A stretch of 53,694 bases of DNA from an uncultured Methylococcaceae bacterium (GTDB taxonomy: Bacteria > Pseudomonadota > Gammaproteobacteria > Methylococcales > Methylomonadaceae). The stretch lies in the NCBI GenBank assembly GCA_903839855.1, contig CAIMEB010000181.1, forward strand, positions 1 to 53,694, read 5' to 3'. The notes below the pieces were generated by a model, which saw nothing but the letters and a program-made list of their open reading frames with translations, searched no databases and had not been told where the DNA came from. This document shows, in pieces, positions 26,117-34,445 of the stretch. The translations under genes were made by a program, and so were the position numbers. How positions within the stretch are numbered: the stretch's first letter is position 1; each line of letters opens with the position of its first letter.

Positions 26117-28762
26117 ATGCGGAACCTGAAGTTTTTACCCGCGATCATTGGAGCGACACTCATCGTCGCTATCATTTTATTTGTCGCTTTCCATTTCGTA
26201 TTTATTGATCTGTTTGTTGACTTATGGTGGTATGAATCACTTAAGCTTGAAGCTTATTTTTGGCTAAGGCTACTGTATAAGTTTTTTCTATCCGGTGGCG
26301 TAACCCTAGTGTTCTTTTCCATTTTCTTTTTTCACTTCTGGATTGCTTCACGGTATCTAGGCATTAACGCGGCTAATGATGCCTTCAATAATCTGGAAAG
26401 TCGGCGCAGTTTTCAACGTTTTGCTGATATCTTTATGAATGGTTCAGCAAAAGTTTATACGCCCATTTCATTAGCCCTTGCTATCTTTATCGCTATTCCT
26501 TTTTATAACCAATGGGAGGATGCACTGTTATTCTTTTTTGGTCATGACTCAGGCATGACTGAAAATGTTTATGGTAATGATGTCAGCTTTTACATGCTGT
26601 CTTATCCCACCTTTATACTCATTCAAAAAGAACTATTAATTACGGCCATCCTGTTATTCTTTTCAATTGGATTCTTATATTGGCTTGAGCATATTTTTAT
26701 CCCACATCAAAGTAAAGAATATCCTTTAGGTGTTAAAGTCCATCTGAGTATTTTATTAAGCTTTGTGGTCGCTTTCGTGGTCTGGGGCTTTATGCTAGAC
26801 CGTTTTAACCTACTGTATACCAACACCCATGAACCGATCTTTTATGGCCCTGGCTTTGTAGAAATACGCTATCAATTACCGCTTATCTGGCTTCAAATTA
26901 TAACCTTCATAGTGACGGCACTCTCTGCGGGTCTTTTTATTTTTTCAGAACAGCATCGTGTTAAAGCCCCCTTTTTAATCTCATTAAGCGTCTTTATCCT
27001 TGCGCTGGTCTTGCCGAGAATTGAGTTAATACCTAATTTAGTGCATAAATACATCGTCAATCCAAACCCCGTCAAGATGAATAAGCCGTTCATGCAACAA
27101 AATATTGATGCCACACTGAGTGCTTATGACTTAAAAAACATTAATGTCGTAGAACAGTCTATTAAACTCAACGCAACTGAAGATATCGATACCTGGGGCA
27201 CTCAAAAACGCTTTGAGAATATTCCGGTATGGGATAGAGAATTTATTATTGACAGCTATAAGCAATTACAAGAGATTAGACCTTATTATAAAATCTTATC
27301 GGTCGATGAAGATCGTTATTTTGTGCTTGATCACACCCGCCAGGTTAATTTAGCAGCCAGAGAGGTTAACACCAGTAAGTTACCCCCTGAAGCACAAAAC
27401 TGGGAAAACATTCATTTACGCTATACCCATGGCTACGGTGCCGCCGTGACACCCGCTGCACAAGATGCCAATAAACCTTTGGTTTGGTATTTACGTGATT
27501 TAAATATGAACTCTGAGGTTGGCTTTAAAGTTGAACATCCTGATATTTACTATGGCTTAGAGCATTATGACTATGCCATCGTCCCAAATAAACTAAACAT
27601 CGAAGCCATTGCTGGCAGTGACCCCAGTGTAACGCTGGAATATCATGGTGAAGGCGGTATTCCTATCTCTTCTCTCTTTAGAAAAGGCTTATTGTCTTTT
27701 TATTTTAAAGATGAAAAGATATTTCTATCTACCAATATCTCTACACAAAGCAAGATCAAAATACGCAGGAATATCACTGACCGTATTCACACCTTGGTGC
27801 CCTTTTTACACTTGGATAAAGATCCCTATCTAGTGATTAATAGTGATCGGTTTTACTGGATACAGGATGCCTATACGATCTCTAATAAATATCCAGATTC
27901 AAAACCGTCAGGCCATGATTTCTTAGATGGCAAACAGAACTTCAACTACATTCGTAACTCCGTCAAAATAGTGGTTGATGCTTATGATGGTGATGTGGAT
28001 TTTTATATTTCAGACCCGTCTGATGCAATCATCCAGGCTTACAATAACGCTTACCCTGGATTATTTAAAAATCTGGACGAAATGCCAGTGGAATTAAAGA
28101 AACACCTTCGTTATCCCCGTGATCTTTATTATCTACAGATGAAAACCTATGCTAAATATCATCAACAAAGCCCTGAATTGTTCTACGAACAAGCAGAAAC
28201 TTGGGCACAAGCCAAGGTTCGTGGCGAACCTGTACAACCTTATTATCAAACCATGGACTTTGGCAATTGTAATGATTCCGAAGAGTTTGTCTTGATTGAA
28301 CCCATGACCCCCGTAAACCGGTCTAATTTAAGTATGATCGGTGTTGCAGGCACTATGGATAAAAAAACTTGCGGCGACACCAGCTATAAGCCGGGTATCA
28401 CTATCTATAAATTTGGTAAAGATATTCAGGTCAATGGCCCTGCTCAAATTGAAGCGCTCACTCAACAAGACCCAGAAATCTCTGCCCAATTTACCTTATG
28501 GGGGCAATACGGTTCTGTTGTTGAGATGGGTCGTATGATTATTTTACCCATGGGACACACAGTGCTTTATGTTCAGCCTATTTATATCGCCTCAGCCAAA
28601 GATAAAATGCCCCAACTCACCCGGATTATTGTTTCTATTGGTAATGAAACCATTATGGATACCACGTTATGGTCAGCCTTTAATCGGTTAAAGCAGATTT
28701 TTATTAAAAATGCTGCCGAGAGTGATGGTACGGAAACGCCTAAATCCATCATAACGCGCTAA
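26117..28762 (+). CDS. UPF0182 family membrane protein
   Basis: An 881-residue protein of the UPF0182 (COG1615) family. The N-terminal third holds about seven membrane helices (first at residues 6-30, then around 55, 110, 160, 200, 250 and 285). The rest is a large hydrophilic domain, probably outside, with family marks such as TWGTQKRFENIPVWDRE and LVWYLRDLNMNSEVGF. Ribosome site: tgagga. No function is established for the family. It stands alone. Confidence 0.9.
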   Translation: MRNLKFLPAIIGATLIVAIILFVAFHFVFIDLFVDLWWYESLKLEAYFWLRLLYKFFLSGGVTLVFFSIFFFHFWIASRYLGINAANDAFNNLESRRSFQRFADIFMNGSAKVYTPISLALAIFIAIPFYNQWEDALLFFFGHDSGMTENVYGNDVSFYMLSYPTFILIQKELLITAILLFFSIGFLYWLEHIFIPHQSKEYPLGVKVHLSILLSFVVAFVVWGFMLDRFNLLYTNTHEPIFYGPGFVEIRYQLPLIWLQIITFIVTALSAGLFIFSEQHRVKAPFLISLSVFILALVLPRIELIPNLVHKYIVNPNPVKMNKPFMQQNIDATLSAYDLKNINVVEQSIKLNATEDIDTWGTQKRFENIPVWDREFIIDSYKQLQEIRPYYKILSVDEDRYFVLDHTRQVNLAAREVNTSKLPPEAQNWENIHLRYTHGYGAAVTPAAQDANKPLVWYLRDLNMNSEVGFKVEHPDIYYGLEHYDYAIVPNKLNIEAIAGSDPSVTLEYHGEGGIPISSLFRKGLLSFYFKDEKIFLSTNISTQSKIKIRRNITDRIHTLVPFLHLDKDPYLVINSDRFYWIQDAYTISNKYPDSKPSGHDFLDGKQNFNYIRNSVKIVVDAYDGDVDFYISDPSDAIIQAYNNAYPGLFKNLDEMPVELKKHLRYPRDLYYLQMKTYAKYHQQSPELFYEQAETWAQAKVRGEPVQPYYQTMDFGNCNDSEEFVLIEPMTPVNRSNLSMIGVAGTMDKKTCGDTSYKPGITIYKFGKDIQVNGPAQIEALTQQDPEISAQFTLWGQYGSVVEMGRMIILPMGHTVLYVQPIYIASAKDKMPQLTRIIVSIGNETIMDTTLWSAFNRLKQIFIKNAAESDGTETPKSIITR

Positions 28763-28790
28763 GATGTTAACTATCTAATTTCCGGGATAA

Positions 28791-28810
28791 GCAATAGCGG
28801 AAGCTATTGC
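28791..28810. repeat. GCAATAGC hairpin (intergenic repeat copy 1)
   Basis: A perfect 8-bp stem GCAATAGC/GCTATTGC with a GGAA (GNRA-type) tetraloop, followed by acTCGCG. A related hairpin with the same arms and flanking 'agtgc' lies at 38485-38504 after tex. No U tract directly follows, so it looks more like a dispersed palindromic element or weak terminator. Confidence 0.5.
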
Positions 28811-28845
28811 ACTCGCGTTTTTAACCTTTAGCGGTAAGACTCATC

Positions 28846-29394
28846 TTGACTCATCAAGCACTTATTTGTCACCCCTCTAATCAGAAAGCCCCTGTCAATG
28901 GAATACACGTCACCTTGCATTATGAGCCGCAAGGTGACTTACGTATCCACTATGAACTGACCGGTCGCATTGATCAAATTAAAGTCCCGGGGTTGCAACC
29001 TTCAGAACCCGTAGATGGCTTGTGGGCACATACCTGCTTTGAGCTATTTATCGCGGTAAATGATGAAGACGGTTACTATGAATTCAACTTTTCACCGTCA
29101 ACGCAATGGGCAAGCTATGCTTTTAGTGACTATCGCGTACGTAAAACTGATTGGCATCTAATCCAAGCCCCCATTATTGTTGTGACTCAATCATCTACCC
29201 ATTTACGCCTTGAAGCGCGTGTTGCCGCAGCCGATTTACCTTTGCTTACATCCAATTCATCCATCCAATTAGGTTTAACGGCGGTCATTGAAACGAATAC
29301 AGGGCAACACGCTTACTGGGCTTTAAAGCATCCTGAAGATCAACCCAACTTTCACCACCGCGCGGGCTTTATCACTTTATCCAACCTGAATTAA
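28846..29394 (+). CDS. DOMON-like domain protein
   Basis: A 182-residue soluble beta-sandwich protein. Motifs GLWAHTCFELFIAV, YYEFNFSPSTQWASYAF and HYWALKHP-like HAYWALKHPEDQPNFHHR are those of the DOMON-like (carbohydrate-binding-type) family common in proteobacteria. The start is TTG 28846. It sits directly before the DUF1343 gene (10 bases apart), a recurrent pair. Ligand unknown. Confidence 0.82.
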   Translation: MTHQALICHPSNQKAPVNGIHVTLHYEPQGDLRIHYELTGRIDQIKVPGLQPSEPVDGLWAHTCFELFIAVNDEDGYYEFNFSPSTQWASYAFSDYRVRKTDWHLIQAPIIVVTQSSTHLRLEARVAAADLPLLTSNSSIQLGLTAVIETNTGQHAYWALKHPEDQPNFHHRAGFITLSNLN

Positions 29395-29404
29395 CATTAC
29401 ACAC

Positions 29405-30607
29405 ATGAAATTTGGTATTGACCGTTTACTAGAAGAAGCCTCCTTACGCAAACCACTTACTGGCAAACGCATTGCCTTATTGGCACATCCGGCTTCAGTT
29501 ACTCAAGACTTAACGCATTCATTAGATGCCTTAGCCACGTTACCCGACATCACTCTCAGTGCTGCCTTTGGCCCCCAACATGGATTACGTGGTGACAAAC
29601 AGGATAATATGATGGAATCGCCTGATTTTATCGACCCGCTATTAGGTATTCCGGTCTTTAGTCTGTATGGCGACGTTCGACGTCCCACGGCAGCCATGAT
29701 GGATACTTTCGATGTGTTACTCATTGATTTACAAGATCTCGGTTGCCGTATCTATACCTTTATCACCACCTTGCGCTATCTCTTGGAAGCCGCTGCCACT
29801 CACCAAAAAATCGTCTGGATACTTGATCGTCCTAATCCTGCTGGTCGTCCGGTAGAAGGCTTAAGGCTCCAACCGGGTTGGGAAAGCTTTGTAGGTGCAG
29901 GTCCGTTACCTATGCGTCATGGCTTAACGATGGGCGAACTGGCCGGTTGGTTTATTAAAACCTTATCGTTAAACGTCGATTGCCAGGTCATTACCCTGAA
30001 AGACTGGCAACCTGAAGCAGCCCCCGGATACGGTTGGCCATTATATGAACGAACCTGGATTAATCCCAGTCCCAATGCCCCTAATCTTTGGATGACCCGC
30101 TGTTATGCTGGCACCGTGATGTTAGAAGGGACCACATTATCTGAAGGGCGGGGCACGACGCGGCCTCTGGAACTGTTTGGTGCGCCCGACCTTGATGCGC
30201 GTGCGTTAATTAAAACCATGCATGCGTTAGCGCCTCAGTGGTTAACCGGTTGTCGTTTACGTGAATGCTGGTTTGAACCTACTTTTCATAAACATGCACA
30301 CACGCTCTGTGCGGGTGTACAAATTCATGTGGAAGACCCTTCTTATCATCATGAGACCTTTCAGCCTTGGCGCTTACAGGCATTAGCCTTTAAAGTATTA
30401 CGTCAATTACAGCCAGACTATCCTCTATGGCGGGATTTTCCTTATGAATATGAACTGGATCGCTTAGCGATTGATGTTATCAATGGCTCACCCTTGTTAC
30501 GTGAATGGGTTGATGATGCAGAAGCCACTCCCTCTGATCTTGATGCGATCACCTGTCCTGATGAACGCGCTTGGGAACAAGAGCGTTTAGACTACTTATT
30601 GTATTAA
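29405..30607 (+). CDS. DUF1343 protein (NamZ-like exo-beta-N-acetylmuramidase family)
   Basis: A 400-residue DUF1343/COG3876 protein. Seen: RIALLAHPASV, FGPQHGLRGDKQDNM, PVFSLYGDVRRPTA, LLIDLQDLGCRIYTF, WILDRPNPAGRP and LEGTTLSEGRGTTRPLELFG. The family's studied member NamZ removes terminal MurNAc from peptidoglycan fragments. There is no signal peptide, so it acts in the cytoplasm, suiting cell-wall recycling. Cotranscribed with the DOMON-like gene. Confidence 0.88.
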   Translation: MKFGIDRLLEEASLRKPLTGKRIALLAHPASVTQDLTHSLDALATLPDITLSAAFGPQHGLRGDKQDNMMESPDFIDPLLGIPVFSLYGDVRRPTAAMMDTFDVLLIDLQDLGCRIYTFITTLRYLLEAAATHQKIVWILDRPNPAGRPVEGLRLQPGWESFVGAGPLPMRHGLTMGELAGWFIKTLSLNVDCQVITLKDWQPEAAPGYGWPLYERTWINPSPNAPNLWMTRCYAGTVMLEGTTLSEGRGTTRPLELFGAPDLDARALIKTMHALAPQWLTGCRLRECWFEPTFHKHAHTLCAGVQIHVEDPSYHHETFQPWRLQALAFKVLRQLQPDYPLWRDFPYEYELDRLAIDVINGSPLLREWVDDAEATPSDLDAITCPDERAWEQERLDYLLY

Positions 30608-30680
30608 GGGTAACTGTTGCTAAGACCATCGGTTTTGACTGATGAACTTCCGTCTATTCTCAATGAATTCTGAATGACTA

Positions 30681-31106
30681 TTAATGAGTGGTATCAGTGT
30701 CAAATACAGCGTTCAATGTTTCAGCGGTTAAAATAGATTCACTCCAAATATCTAATTCTTGCTCTGCTGCGTTCTCTAACTTATCGATTGCCCAAGTTGG
30801 TAAACTGCCGAAACGTTTTTCGAGTTGCCTTTTTAATACTTTAACCTCACCTGTTAGTACCCCTTCGGCTCTGAACTTTTCCATATACATTCTTTGAACG
30901 CTGTTGATATAACGCATGTCTTCTCTCCTTTCTATTGATTCAATTTCTTGGAATATTTTTGACCAATCAATTTCGGCATAAGCCATTGGAAAGTAAAAAG
31001 CCATTAACTCCGGAAAGTAATGCTCAACCGCGTCTTTCCAGGGACTATCGTAATCATCATTGGAAAATTCATCAATCAGAATCTCTGTATCGTCCGGCTT
31101 TGGCAT
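30681..31106 (-). pseudogene. Internally deleted Rpn/PD-(D/E)XK nuclease-like protein
   Basis: The 141 residues join the conserved start of the large Rpn/'DUF4351' protein group (DSPWKDAVEHYFPELMAFYFP, AEIDW) directly to their conserved C-terminal part (MRYINSVQRM, VKVLKRQLEKRFGSLP). The central nuclease domain of about 200 residues is missing, so the active-site residues are gone. The frame is intact and a ribosome site (aagga) remains, so it may still be expressed as a short protein. Full-length relatives are mobile-element-like and numerous in such genomes; this judgement comes from memory of the family. Confidence 0.65.
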
Positions 31107-31387
31107 TTTTATCCTTATTGGGTTTTAGAGATTATACGTGATGATAAGATGAATGGTGTTTAGAAATCGATCATGGCTGAAATAAGGCTATCATGAAGTT
31201 GGCTAGCAACTTGATCAACGTTCAATATAACTTTGTTCTGATCCTATGAGTTGTAATATTTTCTGGCGAAAAATAGCTTAAGACTCAACACCAATGTCTG
31301 CGTAGAACCCCAAAATCGATCAGTAAAATAGTATTCAGTATATTTACTTGTGTTGATAAGTGATACTTAACAGTATACAATTTAATA

Positions 31388-31666
31388 ATGATAAAAACTT
31401 TTCGACATAAGGGCTTACAGGTCTTTTTTGAGACAGGAAGCAAGGCAGGTATACAGCCGCACCATGCTGGAAAATTGCGCATATTGCTGACCACATTGGA
31501 CAGCGCAAAACATACAGAGGATATGAACGCCCCTAGCTGGAAGTTGCACCCATTGACGGGCAACCTTGATGGGCATTATTCCGTGACTGTAAACGGAAAC
31601 TGGCGATTAACCTTTACCTTTGATGGCGAAAATGCCGAACTGGTTGATTATTTGGACTACCACTAG
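31388..31666 (+). CDS. higB: HigB-type toxin (RelE superfamily)
   Basis: A 92-residue type II toxin: start MIKTFRHKGLQVFFETGSKAGI, then KLRILLTTLDSA and the C-terminal core LHPLTGNLDGHYSVTVNGNWRLTFTFDG. HigB cleaves mRNA on the ribosome. The order toxin-then-antitoxin, 11 bases apart, is that of higBA. Upstream DNA has no strong promoter; autoregulation by HigA is expected of the family. Confidence 0.93.
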   Translation: MIKTFRHKGLQVFFETGSKAGIQPHHAGKLRILLTTLDSAKHTEDMNAPSWKLHPLTGNLDGHYSVTVNGNWRLTFTFDGENAELVDYLDYH

Positions 31667-31677
31667 GAGTAATTGAT

Positions 31678-31965
31678 ATGAGCAGAATGCACAACCCCGC
31701 ACATCCCGGCGAAGTATTACGGGAATGGCTACCAGAAGGTATGACAGTAACAAAGGCAGCTGAAGAATTGCAGGTTTCTCGCGTCACACTTTCTAAAGTT
31801 CTGAACGGTAAGGCAGGAGTAACGGCAGGAATGGCCTTGCGCCTTTCTGTATGGCTTGGCACGTCCCCTGATGTTTGGCTAGGCATGCAAACGCAATGGG
31901 AGCTATGGCAAGCCGAGCAACAACCACGCCCGAATATCAGACCACTTGTCAGACAAGCAGCCTAA
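31678..31965 (+). CDS. higA: HigA-type antitoxin
   Basis: A 95-residue XRE-type DNA-binding antitoxin: NPAHPGEVLREWLPEGMTVTKAAEELQVSRVTLSKVLNGKAGVT covers the signature helix-turn-helix, followed by MALRLSVWLGTSPDVWLGMQ. It neutralises HigB and represses the operon. Ribosome site: aggag before ATG 31678. It lies at the edge of the cassette array but on the opposite strand from the cassettes. Confidence 0.95.
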   Translation: MSRMHNPAHPGEVLREWLPEGMTVTKAAEELQVSRVTLSKVLNGKAGVTAGMALRLSVWLGTSPDVWLGMQTQWELWQAEQQPRPNIRPLVRQAA

Positions 31966-32099
31966 TCCAAAAATGACCGGCTTAATGCAAGCCCCTCCGG
32001 GAATGTGTTGATTTTTAGTTGGAACTGACCGCCAGCAAAGTGCCACTTTGCGACGTTCAAGTATTTCTGCGTATGACGGCTGTAAAACAGAAAGCTGTC

Positions 32100-32151
32100 G
32101 TTTAACGCAAAGTTAAGCGTAGCGAAGCTCCGCTGGAACGTTGAGTTAGGC
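32100..32151 (-). other. Integron attC site (attC-1)
   Basis: 52 bases bounded by GTTTAAC (32100-32106) and GTTAGGC (32145-32151), which fit RYYYAAC and GTTRRRY. The inner arm CCGCTGGAAC is the same as in the site at 33408-33469, and about 31 bases of the right half are identical. The partner arm here (AGTTAAGCG) is more degenerate. Read on the minus strand, it follows the 374-residue cassette gene, the usual gene-attC order. Confidence 0.75.
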
Positions 32152-32167
32152 ATTTAAGTTTACTCTG

Positions 32168-32248
32168 ACCCCAGTTATTTACCCCAGTTATTTTGACCCC
32201 AGTTATTTCGTGACCCCAGTTATTTCGTTATTTCGACCCCAGTTATTT
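32168..32248. repeat. Five copies of ACCCCAGTTATTT
   Basis: Copies start at 32168, 32181, 32196, 32213 and 32236, spaced 13, 15, 17 and 23 bases apart by short AT spacers (some with TTTCG). The last copy contains the stop codon of the minus-strand cassette gene. On the minus strand the unit reads AAATAACTGGGGT, and the array ends in AACTGGGGTCAGAGTAAA, a phrase often seen in proteobacterial intergenic repeats. The array lies between the cassette gene and its attC. Confidence 0.85.
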
Positions 32249-33367
32249 CTGAATCTGCTTTTCTACCTGCCACAGGAAGAACATTGGGTTTGTGCGCTTC
32301 TTGTCAATTTCCGGTTTTTGCGCGATCCGAGTTTTTATCGATTCTACGAGTTGAATTAGTGTAGCTCCTGCGGTTCCAATAACAACGGAGTCAGGTGCCC
32401 CTATGCAAGCAAGCAGTGCAGTAATACCTGTACCCACAACTGCTCCAGCTTGGCGCATTGATTTAAGTTTAACTACAGAGTTCATTTCTGACCTAAGCGC
32501 ATTCAATGGATCATCAATTACTTCTCGTTGTATCTGCCTCACTTTGCGCTCGTAGCCCTCATCGCCAGCAATCTCTCTAACTTTCGATACAGCATCAAGA
32601 ACAGTATCACGGAATCTCATAAACTCATTGGAATAGTCCTTTCTAATTTTAGATAAAGTTTGCGGATCGACCCCAAGCAGATGAGGAATTTCAAGACTTA
32701 TTAGAGTACGCAGGTTTTTATATTCAATACGCGGATCACGACCCACAGCTAAAGGGAAGGCATCGTAGCTTGCGTAGATTGAAAATTCCCTATCTATTGC
32801 AACAGCCTCCATTTCCAAAGTTGGCAAAAATGGAGCAAAAACAACTTCTCCATTTCTTATTAGCGGGCTTTCCGACCACCATTCATAGACATCCTTACTC
32901 CAGTTACACATGTCACTAAAGGCCAAATTCAGATTAGCAACTCGCCCGTCATTTAGAGTAGCTAGAGATGACGACATAACCCAAGGAATTTCCATTCCAA
33001 CTAACGGTAAAGGACCGGGATTTATGTGACGGAATAAACGCTCAAGCTCAATGTGCCTGCATCGCTCTGATTCGGACTGGTCAAGGGGGACAGCCACATG
33101 TGGTGGCTCCCCTTTAATAAAACCCCTCTCATCTCTAACGGCAACGATATCAGCAAAAACATGTAATCTGGAAGCTACCGAGTCAAACTGAAGCATTTTT
33201 GGAACGGTGACTACCAGCTTGTGTCCGGGGGCAGATGCGAACGCGGCGGCTAAGGCATTGGATCGATGTGAGTACCAATGCACAAACCTGTTGTGCCTGG
33301 TTTCTTCGTCTAAGTCGCACCACTCCTTGGCATCTTGATGTATGAGACGAATCAGTTCGGTCGTCAT
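32243..33367 (-). CDS. Cassette-encoded protein of unknown function (374 aa)
   Basis: I do not recognise this family. It is mostly soluble; a hydrophobic stretch near residues 310-340 (AGAVVGTGITALLACIGA, then VVIGTAGATLIQLVE) looks like one or two membrane segments or a glycine-zipper-like hairpin. Before it, a charged helical part (SKVREIAGDEGYERKVRQIQ) may be coiled coil. The gene fills one integron cassette: its start is 41 bases inside the cassette edge at 33408-33414, and attC-1 follows its stop. A toxin, immunity or phage-defence role is possible but not shown. Confidence 0.75.
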   Translation of the reverse strand: MTTELIRLIHQDAKEWCDLDEETRHNRFVHWYSHRSNALAAAFASAPGHKLVVTVPKMLQFDSVASRLHVFADIVAVRDERGFIKGEPPHVAVPLDQSESERCRHIELERLFRHINPGPLPLVGMEIPWVMSSSLATLNDGRVANLNLAFSDMCNWSKDVYEWWSESPLIRNGEVVFAPFLPTLEMEAVAIDREFSIYASYDAFPLAVGRDPRIEYKNLRTLISLEIPHLLGVDPQTLSKIRKDYSNEFMRFRDTVLDAVSKVREIAGDEGYERKVRQIQREVIDDPLNALRSEMNSVVKLKSMRQAGAVVGTGITALLACIGAPDSVVIGTAGATLIQLVESIKTRIAQKPEIDKKRTNPMFFLWQVEKQIQK

Positions 33368-33407
33368 TCTCTTGCCTCGTTAACGCTTATTCATCGTCAG
33401 AAGTGAA

Positions 33408-33469
33408 GCCTAACGCAAAGTTCAGCGGGCGTAGCGATAGCGAAGCTCCGCTGGAACGTTGAGTTAGGC
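33408..33469 (-). other. Integron attC site (attC-2)
   Basis: 62 bases bounded by GCCTAAC (33408-33414) and GTTAGGC (33463-33469), perfect inverted 7-mers. The inner arms are GTTCAGCGG and CCGCTGGAAC, which pair except for one extra base. On the minus strand the extra C lies in the arm next to the gene side (GTTCCAGCGG), as in known attC top strands, so the site is oriented with the minus-strand genes. Spacers of 5-6 bases separate the boxes. The loop contains GTAGCGATAGCGAAGC. Confidence 0.85.
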
Positions 33470-33501
33470 ATTTAATAATTATCCCATAGGACGGGTTAGT
33501 A

Positions 33502-33828
33502 TTAACAGGGGAAGTCAAGTGATTCAATACTATTAAGCGTATTAGTAGGATTGTATGTGACAGTAGAGGCATATGGAACGCTAGAAGTAAAATCATTACT
33601 TGATTGTATATGATATGTAAGAGCGGATAAAAGAACAACGTTTGCAGCCTGTTTAGCAACAATAGATATACCTCTCCAAATATCATTAATACTATTTGAC
33701 TCCTTGATAAATGCGGTGGTTTCTACACGAAGCCATCCAGCTGCAATCAGTGCCAGTCCTAGTCTATTTGATTCGTTTCCATTACTGTTAGTAAAATCAT
33801 AATTAATAGTTCCGCGATAAACTGTCAT
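33502..33828 (-). CDS. Small cassette-encoded protein of unknown function (108 aa)
   Basis: A 108-residue protein (MTVYRGTINYDFTNSNGNES...) with an N-terminal beta strand, a helical middle (NRLGLALIAAGW, WRGISIVAKQAANVVLLSAL) and a Ser/Thr/Asn-rich end. No family recognised. The ribosome site ggagat and the 47-base leader from the cassette edge (GTTAGGC on the minus strand at 33881-33875) are typical of a gene cassette. attC-2 follows 33 bases after the stop. The strand-start pattern resembles small enzyme-inhibitor-like proteins, but that is guesswork. Confidence 0.7.
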   Translation of the reverse strand: MTVYRGTINYDFTNSNGNESNRLGLALIAAGWLRVETTAFIKESNSINDIWRGISIVAKQAANVVLLSALTYHIQSSNDFTSSVPYASTVTYNPTNTLNSIESLDFPC

Positions 33829-33874
33829 GAGATCTCCAAAAATTTAAATCTAAAGGGAGCATCCTTTAGAAGTT

Positions 33875-33944
33875 GCCTAACGTAATATATACGACATCTT
33901 TTGTCTTATAATCCAGCCCCTCTGTCGTATAACTCCAGTTTTTA
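33875..33944 (-). other. Degenerate attC-like site (attC-3)
   Basis: GCCTAAC (33875-33881), 6-base spacer, TATACGACA (33888-33896), then TGTCGTATA (33923-33931), 6-base spacer, and GTTTTTA (33938-33944). The inner arms are perfect 9-bp inverted repeats at correct attC spacing. The outer right box keeps GTT but is otherwise diverged. Together with attC-2 it frames a cassette of about 470 bases. It could also be the remains of an attI. Confidence 0.55.
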
Positions 33945-34445
33945 ATTTTAAGTAATTGATTTAAAATCTGTCCATGATTTCAACACCTCATGTGGTGTTG
34001 ATAAGTACGACATTCCGCCGACAATCAAAAAACAACTATATTTTCCATGATAACCAGAGTTTAGGCAATAAGGTCAGGAATTTAATTTGGGCCCTTTCAG
34101 GCTATTTTGTATAGGTCTGCAATACAAAACATAGCTGCCAATCAAAACTCCATTTAATCAGGCTGCTTTGGGTCGGTAGCGACAACTTGAAACTTCCAAA
34201 AGCAGGCTTTCACTTTTGTTTACCCAAAGTGCATTGATTCAATTATACGACAAAAGGTGGATGAAACAATAGCCAATCGCCGTTTTGAAAGAGTAATGTA
34301 TGACTGCTTCCCCATAATAATCAGTGGCTTTTTTTACAGGAATACGCACCCTATTCACAAATTTTGACCTACTTAGAGTGTGTAAGGTGGCACTAAAACT
34401 GCTGATGACTCCTTATTAAGCAGTCATGGAATATTTATGATTACG
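33945..34445. other. Gene-free region beside the cassette array
   Basis: About 500 bases with no supported gene and no integrase. An imperfect hairpin, GCTATTTTGTAT (34101-34112) with ATACAAAACATAGC (34122-34135), is present. Further TACGACA copies occur near 34007 and 34245, echoing the arm of attC-3. It may be decayed cassette material. Confidence 0.5.

Noticed and set aside
25923-26129. A 68-codon frame upstream of the UPF0182 gene
   Set aside because: No ribosome site, Lys/Ile/Thr composition as expected from AT-rich non-coding DNA, and it runs into the next gene's start.
31962-32153. A 63-codon minus-strand frame across attC-1
   Set aside because: It starts inside the attC site and covers only the gap after higA; there is no ribosome site. 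It may hold the end of a decayed cassette gene but cannot be supported.
32168-32248. Possible CRISPR array
   Set aside because: Units are 13 bases and gaps only 0-10 bases, so there are no spacers and no cas genes.
33387-33686. A 99-codon minus-strand frame overlapping the 108-residue cassette gene
   Set aside because: It crosses attC-2 in another frame and lacks a ribosome site; the 33502-33828 frame is better.
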